64,000 nucleotides of DNA from JAFNAG01 sp963824985 (lineage in GTDB: Bacteria; Acidobacteriota; UBA6911), in the NCBI GenBank assembly GCA_963824985.1, contig CAWGRQ010000020.1, forward strand, positions 1 to 64,000, in the 5' to 3' direction. Position numbers and translations under genes: made by a program. The notes beneath the pieces were generated by a model, which saw only the letters and a list, made by a program, of their open reading frames with translations, was not told where the DNA came from and ran no database searches. Positions 44,429-53,155 of this stretch are shown one piece after another (the stretch's first letter is position 1; every line of letters begins with the position of its first letter).

Positions 44429-45829
44429 GAAGGTCAGGAAGGATTGGCTGCCTAATGTTCTCACACTCCTCTGGGCGCGCCTCCCTGCAGGCGATATCCT
44501 CATCTTCTGATCGATTATGTAACTTTCGGATCCCAGGCGCGAATCATCAATTCACGATGAACAGGCTATTGTGCGATTCTTACGTCCACGTCGCGTTCGG
44601 CGGAGCGGCCGTGATCGTCGACGACACGAATCAGATGGCGCCCGGCGTCGCCGGGCGCCAAGGCAACGGACCGTCGGCAACCGGGCGGATGCCGATAAGG
44701 GCACTGCCGTCGAACCAGAAGACGCGCCGCACGTCGGCGGCGACGCCGGCATCGAGCGCGATGGTTTGCTGCGGCGCCGATTGCCGCAAGGCATAGATCA
44801 CGTTGCGGAGCGGCGAGGCGATGCGCGGTGGGTCCATCCGGTCCTGGGCGGCGCACGAGGGGAGCGCAGGCGGCGTGCGGCGCGGCACCCCGGCGCTGCG
44901 GAACAGTTCGAGCATGTCCGACGGCCAGAACTCGAAGACCTCGAAGCGCGTCGTGGCGGCAAAGGGCGGACAGGCAGGGCGCCCCGTTACAGCATTGATC
45001 GCGATCGAGCGGTGCAGCCGGCTGACACGAATTGGCGACTTGCCCGGGATGTACCAGGTATCCACGGTCTGGGGACAGTCGGCATTCGGCAGGTCTCCGC
45101 TCCCGATGCATACGGCCACTTTCGCCACCCCGGGCGGCGGTGTCGCCGGGGGCACGATCTCCGACGGCCGGGCCAGATTCAGAGCGTCGGCGATCCGAAA
45201 AAACAGGGGCGCGGCGGCATCAACGCCGATGAAAAGCGGGATTCCCCTGCCCACTGAAATTGCCGATCCAGACGACGAGAACGTACGGACCGGCCACGCC
45301 GGCCGACCAGGCGTCGCGAAAGCCCCAGGATGTGCCCGTCTTCCACGCGACCGGCCAGCGCGTGCGCAGCGGCGCCGTGCCCCCGCCTTCGGGACGGGGA
45401 TTGTGGCGCAGCATGTCGAGGGTCACGAAGCTTGCCTCCGGGCTGAGCAGGCGCACCTCCTCCTCGGGCGGGCTCGACATCCGCAGTCGCAGCGGACGCA
45501 GCACTCCCTGGTTGGCGAGCATGGCGTACAGTCCGGCCAGTTCCTCCATCGTGACCTCGCCGCCGCCCAGCACCAGCGCCAGCCCATAAAACGACTCCGA
45601 CCGCATGTCGCGCACTCCGGCGCTCTTCAGGAACTGGTAGAGGTTCGGCTGCCGCAACTGCGCGGCGGCCCAGACCGCCGGCACGTTGCGGCTGCGAATC
45701 AGCGCCTCTTCGGCGGTGATCGGACCGAAGAAACGGCCGTCGAAGTTCTCCGGGGGTGAACGGACCGAACGCCGTGGGCGCGTCGCGCAGAACGGTCTGC
45801 GGGTGCAGAACACCCTGATCGAGCGCCAG
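44429..45829 (-). pseudogene. Truncated duplicate of pbpC (3' part)
   Basis: 1,401 bp, about 99% identical to 50691-52090 with roughly ten differences. It covers the pbpC region after residue 356, so it lacks the glycosyltransferase domain and the nucleophile Ser, and has frameshifts near 45235 and 45752. The left edge includes 130 bp of non-coding sequence also found downstream of the intact gene. The right edge, after GAGCGCCAG at 45829, joins abruptly to a radC fragment. Same orientation as the complete gene. Confidence 0.92.
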
Positions 45830-46280
45830 AACTCCCGCGACCTCTTCGAGAGCTTCCGCGAGGAGTTCCACCCTCGACCGCGAGTACTTCTTCATGATCA
45901 CGCTCGACAGCAAGAACAGGACGATCGGCTACCATACGATCAGCATGGGAAGCCTCTCCTCCTCGGTCGTACACCCGAGGGAAGTCTTCAAGCCCGCCAT
46001 CCTGGAGAACTCGGCCGCCGTCATCTTCCTGCACAACCATCCCTCCGGAGATCCGGCGCCGTCGCGGGAGGACCGCGAGTGCACCAACCGGCTGACGGCG
46101 GCGGCGAAGATCCTCGGAATCCGGGTGCTCGACCATATCGTCTTCGGCGAAACGGAATACTTCAGCTTCGCCGATGCCGGATTCTTGGCGATACCCTCGC
46201 CTGACAAATCTTTCTCCCGTATTGTGGAGACACATGAATCCGTCAGGATCATGTGTCTCCAAAATCATCCTGACTGCTGA
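45830..46280 (+). pseudogene. RadC/JAB-domain protein, N-truncated
   Basis: NSRDLFESFREE followed, after a frameshift near 45870, by DREYFFMITLDSKNRTIGYH and the JAMM metal motif FLHNHPSGDPAPSREDRE, ending VFGETEYFSFADAGFL. This is the MPN+ (JAB1/MPN) domain of RadC-type proteins common on plasmids and integrative elements. The N-terminal helix-hairpin-helix part is missing, cut at the junction with the pbpC repeat at 45829. Tail beyond 46200 is not conserved. Confidence 0.8.
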
Positions 46281-46298
46281 AACCGTTAAGTACCGGAT

Positions 46299-46817
46299 TT
46301 AGCAGACACCACAGTTTTTCAGAATTGATGGCACCTGCTTGATGGTGCCTGCGAATTCCAAACTGCCGGCCATAATAAAAGAGAGATCGTCAGGCTTACC
46401 AATGACTTTCGCGAATTCCTTGCCAATCTGATAGGCGGGACCGTTTGGGCTTTCTATCTTCATTGCGGTTGCATATCCGGACTGCCTCGCCGCCATTTGG
46501 TGCAGTAGAGGCGCAGATTTTGGGGACTGACCGAACATCATTTCTATACAGGAAGTGATTGCACTGCGCAGGGCCTCCCTATTCTGATGAGCCTGCATCA
46601 CGCTCCATATGCCCAAATCAATCGCGAAGCACCTGAGACAGAACAATTCCCATCGTAACGTGTCAATGGATGCTGGTTCCAGATCCCCTTGGCCCAGTAG
46701 CTTCAGGTCTGATTCTTCCGACCTGCGGGCAAATGTAAGTAATCCTACAGCCATATCCTGCATGGACACTTCTTGTCGTGGCTTCGCTTTAAAGATATTG
46801 GACAATTTAGGCCACAT
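46299..46817 (-). CDS. Hypothetical cytoplasmic protein, 172 aa
   Basis: Soluble, mainly helical protein (MAVGLLTFARRSEESDLKLL, LRWELFCLRCFAIDLGIWSVM). No membrane segment or known motif. Lies in the 4.9-kb segment between the two pbpC copies, on the minus strand ahead of nothing obvious, so its origin is probably the integrated element. Function unknown. Confidence 0.6.
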   Translation of the reverse strand: MWPKLSNIFKAKPRQEVSMQDMAVGLLTFARRSEESDLKLLGQGDLEPASIDTLRWELFCLRCFAIDLGIWSVMQAHQNREALRSAITSCIEMMFGQSPKSAPLLHQMAARQSGYATAMKIESPNGPAYQIGKEFAKVIGKPDDLSFIMAGSLEFAGTIKQVPSILKNCGVC

Positions 46818-46918
46818 TTTGAGTCCTCGCTTTGATAAAGAACAGAAGACCGCAGCAACAAATCTATTTCACCATGTGATGCAGTCGTGGACTGCGCCTT
46901 TCATCAGCTCAGAACAAC

Positions 46919-47197
46919 TTAGTACCGAAACAGCAGGTACAAACCGGACCTGAAACCAACCGCGTATTTCATGGCATACTCATTCGCATTAAAGACGCGA
47001 GCAAGAGTGGCGCCTATTATGGCAGTGACAAGGATTCCCAGTAGCACGAGAGGAAAAGGCATCTTCGGATAATTCCGAACTTCGCCATGCCGAAGTTTGG
47101 AATACAAAGATACAATAGCAGTCAGCGGAAAATTGTAAAGGGCAATGCTGAGGGGCAACAATACTATAAGCCAGCCAAGCGCTTTGACGAACGTCAT
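46919..47197 (-). CDS. Small membrane protein
   Basis: 92 residues with two membrane segments (ALGWLIVLLPLSIALYNFPLTAIVSLY and PFPLVLLGILVTAIIGATLARVF) and a charged loop between. No family recognised. Located 33 bp downstream of the GmrSD-like gene on the same strand, so possibly its operon partner. Confidence 0.55.
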   Translation of the reverse strand: MTFVKALGWLIVLLPLSIALYNFPLTAIVSLYSKLRHGEVRNYPKMPFPLVLLGILVTAIIGATLARVFNANEYAMKYAVGFRSGLYLLFRY

Positions 47198-47229
47198 GAC
47201 ACATCCTCTCTGCCATTTGATTGACTTGT

Positions 47230-48922
47230 TCAGCCGGTTTTAATGAACCACGTCTCTACTGCAAGCTTAGCCAATCGCTTCTGCCGGGACTCGATCGCGT
47301 TGATATCCCATTTCCTTTCATTCCCGACTTCAGAAGTTAAAACGAATTTTGATGAAGCAAAGGCGCTCCTCTTTTTGGAGAATGGCGCACTTTTTAATGA
47401 AGAGTTGAGTTTCTTTTGGATGAGAACCATGTTCCCAATCCGCCTATAAAAAACCTTCGCAGTCTCTTCATCAAATTGAGCCCAGTTCTTACCGGGCTTT
47501 ATAGGAAGCACATGTTCTAAATTCACTTCTTCTTCGTTTGGATTGGGTATAAGTTCTGGATCATTTTCACCGCCTGCTCGCTTTTCTAGAGCTCTCAGGT
47601 AATATCTTGCCAAATAGGCTTGGGAAACAGTGGCGGAAGAAAATGCAGCTTCGAACTCGGAATCCGATGGCGCAACGGTCGACATTGCCCTCGCTAGTTG
47701 CGACGCCGTCTTGATCGTCCCGTTATGAATCTCCTGTGCGCGATCACAATATTCTCTTTCGAGCACACCACCGCCTAAGCCGCCATGAATAAGGAATCGC
47801 ACTCCCCAGGACACAGCTAAACGCAACGCTCTTTTTGCTTCAGCGACAGTAAATTTGTCGAGAACTGCTAGGAGCAGTGGTCGCACCTGCACCATGCGTA
47901 AGAGGTTAATTGTTTCAATGTGTTGCCGGGAACCTGGTCCATAATCGTTCCAGTACTCATGTGCGTGGCTGATTATGGCAGCATATCTTCGAGCAGCACT
48001 CTCGAGATTCATGAGAAAGGTCAACGGCAGCTTGTTTGCTGGTGATGCGTTTCCTAATAACACTGTAAAGTTCTCTCTCCCGCGTGGCGCCGTATATCGA
48101 GGACCAGTAGTGGCGAATGTAATCAACGACCGACGTATCGCTGCCGACAGCAGAAAGAGCTCCCAGCATGGCCGACCAAGCAGTCTGAACCTCAGGTAGG
48201 CGATTATCAGCGCGATAAAACAGATAGTTTTTTAGAAGATCGGAGATCGCCAAATCCAGACCGCGGTCATTGAGAGTCTCAAATATAGTAAAAGCATTCG
48301 CATCATCCGGGACTTTGACCAGGATTATTCTGGTGTTTTGCCTCAGGTAATCTATCCAATCCAAAAGCACGTCCACCGGGGTTTTCGTTGTTGCTGTTAA
48401 CGATTTGATGTGGCGTTCGACTGTTGCAGCGGCTCCTTGCAGGCGATCGTGAGAAATGCGGCTTGGCGTCATTGAGCGATCTTGCGAACCGGGTCGGGAT
48501 AGTACTGTCTTCTGAAAGTAGTCATTGTCTATCTCGTTTAGCGTTAGCCGAGAGACAGCTTCCTGGGTTCTAAGGTCCCTCTTGAACAGATACTCTGATT
48601 CAAGAGTATCTGCCCTTGAATGCTCGCCCTGTGCAACGAAATAGTCGCGGATCCGAGTCAAGACTATGGTTATAGTAGCAAGGCGCTGCTGGCCGTCTAT
48701 GACCTCAAGGCTGCCGGCATGTTCCGTGGATACGACAATCGATCCGAGAAAGTATTCTTGTGAACCGGACTGGATTGCCTGTGTGAGGTCTTGCATGAGA
48801 TCGTTGACGTGTGTTTCTTCCCATGCATATGATCTCTGAAAAGCCGGAACTCGCAAGCGGTTGTCGGCCAAAACGTGCGCGATGCCTTCTAGATCAATAT
48901 GAATCTGTTGCAGTGAGGTCAT
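47230..48922 (-). pseudogene. GmrSD-like type IV restriction protein (DUF262 + DUF1524), frameshifted
   Basis: From ATG 48922 (AGGAGGG upstream). The DUF262 domain has RVPAFQRSYAWEETHVNDL, YFLGSIVV and the nucleotide-binding EVIDGQQRLATITI. One frameshift near 48020 separates it from the C-terminal DUF1524 part with NLEHVLPIKPGKNW (HNH-type His) and IGNMVLIQKKLNSSLKSAPFSKK. Combined length about 560 codons fits fused GmrSD-type enzymes, which cut DNA bearing modified cytosines. A single indel is the only defect seen, so a sequencing error cannot be excluded. Confidence 0.82.
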
Positions 48923-49020
48923 CCAATGCCCTCCTGGGTTTTGTCGTCCCACTTCGGGACTCGGAAACCGAACTGATCAGAATTGCGCGAGTCTTTTTGA
49001 GTGAAAACCGGCTCAGTATA

Positions 49021-49600
49021 TCATAGGAGTTGCTGGCTGACGGTAGCGTATGGAGTGCGTTTGTAAGCGTTGAAGTTCCTGGTAAGGAAGTTGGAGCGAA
49101 TCTGTTCGGCGATCGCCCGCATGAAGAGCGGCGGAACGCTGTTTCCGATCCTTGCCCATCTGGCGTTGTAGCCGCCTCTGATCTGGAATGCCTTCGGGTA
49201 GGAGGCCAGCGCCTTTGCTTCGTCGATCGTCAGCTTGCGGATTTCCCACGGGTGGACGAGGCCGGTGGTTGTCCCTCCGATCCCGCTGAGAATGGTCGGC
49301 GACGGTTTTTCGGGATCCAGTTTGACGAGCCCGAAATGGTTCTTTCTCTCCTGTCCCGTCAGGACCCGATACATCTGCCAGGTCGGCCTGATCTCTCCCT
49401 CCTTCAGCTGGTACCCGGCCTCGGTCTTGCAGATCGTCGCGGCCGGCTCGTCGGCCGGTATCCAGGGATTGATCCTCTGCGACCTGGTGCCGAGCGACCG
49501 CGGGATGACGGCCTTCACTGGAATGGGTCGGAAGAGAGGTCCCGGGTGAAGGTTCATCAGGCGGTTTTGAGGCGGCGAGGATGACCATGCTGTCGCTCGA
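49021..49600 (-). pseudogene. C-5 cytosine DNA methyltransferase, C-terminal fragment
   Basis: The frame reads RSLGTRSQRINPWIPADEPAATICKTEAG, PSPTILSGIG and IRKLTIDEAKALASYPKAFQIRGGYNARWARIGNSVPPLFMRAIAEQI, matching the target-recognition end and motifs IX and X (R-x-GNSVPP) of Dcm-type enzymes. Motifs I to VIII, including the catalytic PC, are absent. It is fused in frame to the end of the broken permease-prefix gene, which is probably accidental. A second C-terminus of the same family lies at 50547-50690. Confidence 0.82.
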
Positions 49601-49699
49601 TCCAAATACTCCCTATCCAAATGCAAATAAGTGTCCAGATTGGCCTTAAATAAGTTAGCCAGTAGCCCAAAGCCGTCATTGCAGGCGAAGGACTCAACA

Positions 49700-50181
49700 C
49701 TCTTCATCCCATGAAGTGATAAATGATGACCAATAATCCCAGGTAATACGCGCCGAATACCAGCCTGATCATCCGCTCGTGCCCACTTAAGATTCGGCTG
49801 CAGATAATCCCAAGGGATAATCCGACGATGCTCCAGTTGAGAAGACTGACGAACAAGATCCACGAAATGTGACCAATTTGATGGGCGCCAGAGCAAGCTG
49901 TACATGGACCCAACAAGCCGTACCCAAAGGGAGTCGCCAAATGCAATGCAGAGCAAAGGAAGAATGATCACCGGGATCGTTACCCACCGCCAGGTCAGGG
50001 ACAACAGATTTCGGCAAACCTCACGGCAGTACCATCGGCGTGCAGCAGCCATCCCGTGTTCTGATTCTCGCTGTTGAAATTCCTCTCTCAGATCCCCTTC
50101 AATTTGTGGATAGCAGGATTCCCCTTTGAAGGGCCACAGCAAGAACAGGATCCATTTAGGCGGAGCGATGGTTTCAGGCAT
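49700..50181 (-). pseudogene. Permease-prefix-domain membrane protein, frameshifted
   Basis: From ATG 50181, which overlaps the padR stop by 8 bp. The N-terminal part (PPKWILFLLWPFKGESCYPQIEGDLREEFQQRESEHGMAAARRWYCREV) is the permease prefix domain. After one membrane segment (VTIPVIILPLLCIAF) the continuing helices are in another frame (ISWILFVSLLNWSIVGLSLGII, MIRLVFGAYYLGLLVIIYHFM, stop near 49704). One frameshift near 49935. Same organisation as 31049-31974. Confidence 0.72.
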
Positions 50182-50512
50182 CGGCGTTTCCTCCTGCGAG
50201 ACTCAGTCCGACCATTAAGCCTTGTATCGCGCGTTGCGTTTCATTGAGAATCTTCAAGCCCCTCGCCGTCAGGCGATAATAGCGCTTCGCACGGCCTCCG
50301 CGCGCGGCAGTCGGCTCTCCGAGCCACGATTCGACGAATCCCTTCCGCTCCAGCCGCTCAAGGCCCGTATAAATGGCTCCAATTGCGACGTCCTTCTTCG
50401 CCCTGGTGAGCAGTTCACGACGGATGGGAACGCCGTAGGCTTGTTCACCCAGGCGCAATACCGCAAGGAGCAACATTGATTCAAAACCACCGAGAGTGCG
50501 ATCAGTTTTCAT
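50174..50512 (-). CDS. PadR-family transcriptional regulator
   Basis: 112 residues: GGFESMLLLAVLRLGEQAYGVPIRRELLTRAKKDVAIGAIYTGLERLERKGFVESWLGEPTAARGGRAKRYYRLTARGLKILNE, a complete PadR winged helix. It overlaps the following permease-prefix gene and is preceded by the promoter at 50522-50550, whose core resembles the operator of the other PadR gene (31033-31049). Intact, though its partner is broken. Confidence 0.92.
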   Translation of the reverse strand: MKTDRTLGGFESMLLLAVLRLGEQAYGVPIRRELLTRAKKDVAIGAIYTGLERLERKGFVESWLGEPTAARGGRAKRYYRLTARGLKILNETQRAIQGLMVGLSLAGGNADA

Positions 50513-50521
50513 AATAACTGC

Positions 50522-50550
50522 AATGTAGTATTAAGATCTCAATATGTCAA
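50522..50550 (-). promoter_or_regulatory. Promoter of the second PadR gene
   Basis: On the minus strand TTGACA (50550-50545), a 17-bp spacer and TACATT (50527-50522), nine bases before the ATG at 50512. The -10 lies within ACTACATTGCAGT, an imperfect version of the operator core CTACAATGTAG at the first PadR gene. The leader would be only one to three bases. Confidence 0.68.
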
Positions 50551-50690
50551 CCTAAAACTCCAGGTGAATTGCAAATTGATATCAATGGGACCATTCGTGC
50601 CCGAATGTGATGTGCAATTGCCCGCATGAAAAGTGGGGGAACGCTGTTGCCGACCTGTCTTTTCGTTTGCTCCTGGCGGGCGGGCCAGTA
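50547..50690 (-). pseudogene. Second cytosine methyltransferase C-terminal fragment
   Basis: Reads YWPARQEQTKRQVGNSVPPLFMRAIAHHI, motif X of a C-5 cytosine methyltransferase, about 75% identical in DNA to the matching part of 49021-49600. Only about 30 recognisable codons remain. Its right edge is the start of the pbpC repeat at 50691; its left edge overlaps the -35 of the PadR promoter. Confidence 0.7.
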
Positions 50691-52090
50691 GAAGGTTAGG
50701 AAGGATTGGCTGCCTAATGTTCTCACACTCCTCTGGGCGCGCCTCCCTGCAGGCGATATCCTCATCTTCTGATCGATTATGTAACTTTCGGATCCCAGGC
50801 GCGAATCATCAATTCACGATGAACAGGCTATTGTGCGATTCTTACGTCCACGTCGCGTTCGGCGGAGCGGCCGTGATCGTCGACGACACGAATCAGATGG
50901 CGCCCGGCGACAGCCGGGCGCCAAGGCAACGGACCGTCGGCAACCGGGCGGATGCCGATAAGGGCACTGCCGTCGAACCAGAAGACGCGCCGCACGTCGG
51001 CGGCGACGCCGGCATCGAGCGCGATGGTTTGCTGCGGCGCCGATTGCCGCAAGGCATAGATCACGTTGCGGAGCGGCGAGGCGATGCGCGGTGGGTCCAT
51101 CCGGTCCTGGGCGGCGCAGGAGGGGAGCGCAGGCGGCGTGCGGCGCGGCACCCCGGCGCTGCGGAACAGTTCGAGCATGTCCGACGGCCAGAACTCGAAG
51201 ACCTCGAATCGCGTCGTGGCGGCAAAGGGCGGACAGGCAGGGCGCCCCGTTACAGCATTGATCGCGATCGAGCGGTGCAGCCGGCTGACACGAATTGGCG
51301 ACTTGCCCGGGATGTACCAGGTATCCACGGTCTGGGGACAGTCGGCATTCGGCAGGTCTCCGCTCCCGATGCATACGGCCACTTTCGCCACTCCGGGCGG
51401 CGGTGTCGCCGGGGGCACGATCTCCGACGGCCGGGCCAGATTCAGAGCGTCGGCGATCCGAAAAAACAGGGGCGCGGCGGCATCAACGCCGATGAAAGCT
51501 GGATTCCCCTGCCCGCTGAAATTGCCGATCCAGACGACGAGAACGTACGGACCGGCCACGCCGGCCGACCAGGCGTCGCGAAAGCCCCAGGATGTGCCCG
51601 TCTTCCACGCGACCGGCCAGCGCGTGCGCAGCGGCGCCGCGCCCCCGCCTTCGGGACGGGGATTGTGGCGCAGCATGTCGAGGGTCACGAAGCTTGCCTC
51701 CGGGCTGAGCAGGCGCACCTCCTCCTCGGGCGGGCTCGACATCCGCAGTTGCAGCGGACGCAGCACTCCCTGGTTGGCGAGCATGGCGTACAGTCCGGCC
51801 AGTTCCTCCATCGTGACCTCGCCGCCGCCCAGCACCAGCGCCAGCCCATAAAACGACTCCGACCGCATGTCGCGCACTCCGGCGCTCTTCAGGAACTGGT
51901 AGAGGTTCGGCTGCCGCAACTGCGCGGCGGCCCAGACCGCCGGCACGTTGCGGCTGCGAATCAGCGCCTCTTCGGCGGTGATCGGACCGAAGAAACGGCC
52001 GTCGAAGTTCTCGGGGGTGAACGGACCGAACGCCGTGGGCGCGTCGCGCAGAACGGTCTGCGGGTGCAGAACACCCTGATCGAGCGCCAG
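50691..52090. repeat. Direct repeat of 1.4 kb, copy in the intact pbpC gene
   Basis: Matches 44429-45829 at about 99%. It covers the 3' 1,263 bp of pbpC and 137 bp downstream. The other copy is described as a truncated pbpC. Confidence 0.92.
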
Positions 52091-53155
52091 CGCGTAAACG
52101 AACGGCTTGAGCGTCGAACCGGGCGACCGCTTTGCCAGCACTCCATTCACCTGCCCGTCGATCGCCTCGTTCCAGTATCCGGCCGAGCCGACCCATGCCT
52201 TGACGGACATGTCGCGCGCATCCACGAGCAGGGCCGCCGCATTGCGCATCCCGACGTCATCGAATCCGTTCAAATAGCGGCGGATGTGCAGTTCCAGCAG
52301 GCGCTGCAGCCCCGCGTCGAGGGTGGTCACCACTTCGGAATTCGTGACCGCGGCCCGCCGCCCGCTGCCAAGCACCGCGTCGACGAAGTGGGGGGCCCGC
52401 CACGGCATCGCGAACTGCGGACGCGCCAGAATCGGCAGCTCAACCTGCCGGCGGTCCGCTTCGGTATTGCCGTGCCGCGCCAGCCAGAGGCGGCCGAGGC
52501 GGGCGCGGGCGGCGAGCAGGGCGGCGGCCGACGCCGATCGCCCGGCGCGGCCGGCCGGCCGCTGCGGAATCACGGCCAGGGTCAGGGCTTCGCCGAGGGT
52601 CACGCGATCCGCGGATTTGCCGAAATAGATCCGGCTTGCCGCCCCCACCCCCTGGAGGTTGCCGCCGAAAGGAACGATGTTGAGGTAGGCCTCGAGCAGC
52701 TCCCGCTTCGAATAGCGCGCCTCAAGCCAGAGCGCGACGCCGATCTGCCGGACCTTGCCGAGCGCAGTCCGGGTGTTCAGGCGAATAGCCAGCCTGGCCA
52801 GCTGCATCGTCAGCGTCGATCCGCCCTGACGTTCTCCGCCCAAGTACGAGCGGTACGCCGCCCGCACGAGCGCGATGGGATTGACCCCCGGATGCCAGTA
52901 GAACCAGTGGTCTTCCTTCAGGAGAAAGGCCTCGACGATCGGGGGAGAGATCTGCGCAAGCGGCGTCCACAGCCGATACTGATCGTCGGCAGCCAGGGTG
53001 ACGCGCAGCAGTTCACCGTCGGCCGCCCGGACAGTCGTCGATACCGGAAAGCGCTGCCTCAGCGGCGCGTGCGGCCAGGCGCGCAGCCCGACCAGGACGA
53101 CGACCGCAATGATCAGGGCGCGGCGCCGGCCGCGCCCCAGGATTCGCCGGATCAT
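50828..53155 (-). CDS. pbpC: Penicillin-binding protein 1C (glycosyltransferase/transpeptidase)
   Basis: 775 residues, inner-membrane anchored (ALIIAVVVLVGL). The GT51 domain has EDHWFYWHPG (catalytic Glu, residue 81) and RQGGSTLTMQLAR; the transpeptidase has SPGSTLKPF (nucleophile Ser 347), SRNVPAV and KTGTSWGF (about 520); a C-terminal PBP1C domain follows. It polymerises and may cross-link peptidoglycan. Its ATG overlaps the stop of the alpha-2-macroglobulin gene by 4 bp; the pairing is typical, the macroglobulin being thought to protect the periplasm at cell-wall damage sites. The 3' half is duplicated at 44429-45829. Confidence 0.96.
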   Translation of the reverse strand: MIRRILGRGRRRALIIAVVVLVGLRAWPHAPLRQRFPVSTTVRAADGELLRVTLAADDQYRLWTPLAQISPPIVEAFLLKEDHWFYWHPGVNPIALVRAAYRSYLGGERQGGSTLTMQLARLAIRLNTRTALGKVRQIGVALWLEARYSKRELLEAYLNIVPFGGNLQGVGAASRIYFGKSADRVTLGEALTLAVIPQRPAGRAGRSASAAALLAARARLGRLWLARHGNTEADRRQVELPILARPQFAMPWRAPHFVDAVLGSGRRAAVTNSEVVTTLDAGLQRLLELHIRRYLNGFDDVGMRNAAALLVDARDMSVKAWVGSAGYWNEAIDGQVNGVLAKRSPGSTLKPFVYALALDQGVLHPQTVLRDAPTAFGPFTPENFDGRFFGPITAEEALIRSRNVPAVWAAAQLRQPNLYQFLKSAGVRDMRSESFYGLALVLGGGEVTMEELAGLYAMLANQGVLRPLQLRMSSPPEEEVRLLSPEASFVTLDMLRHNPRPEGGGAAPLRTRWPVAWKTGTSWGFRDAWSAGVAGPYVLVVWIGNFSGQGNPAFIGVDAAAPLFFRIADALNLARPSEIVPPATPPPGVAKVAVCIGSGDLPNADCPQTVDTWYIPGKSPIRVSRLHRSIAINAVTGRPACPPFAATTRFEVFEFWPSDMLELFRSAGVPRRTPPALPSCAAQDRMDPPRIASPLRNVIYALRQSAPQQTIALDAGVAADVRRVFWFDGSALIGIRPVADGPLPWRPAVAGRHLIRVVDDHGRSAERDVDVRIAQ

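Noticed and set aside
49013..49588. Minus-strand frame of 191 codons overlapping the methyltransferase fragment
   Set aside because: It is in the wrong frame relative to the GNSVPP motif and has a charge-rich composition typical of a shadow.
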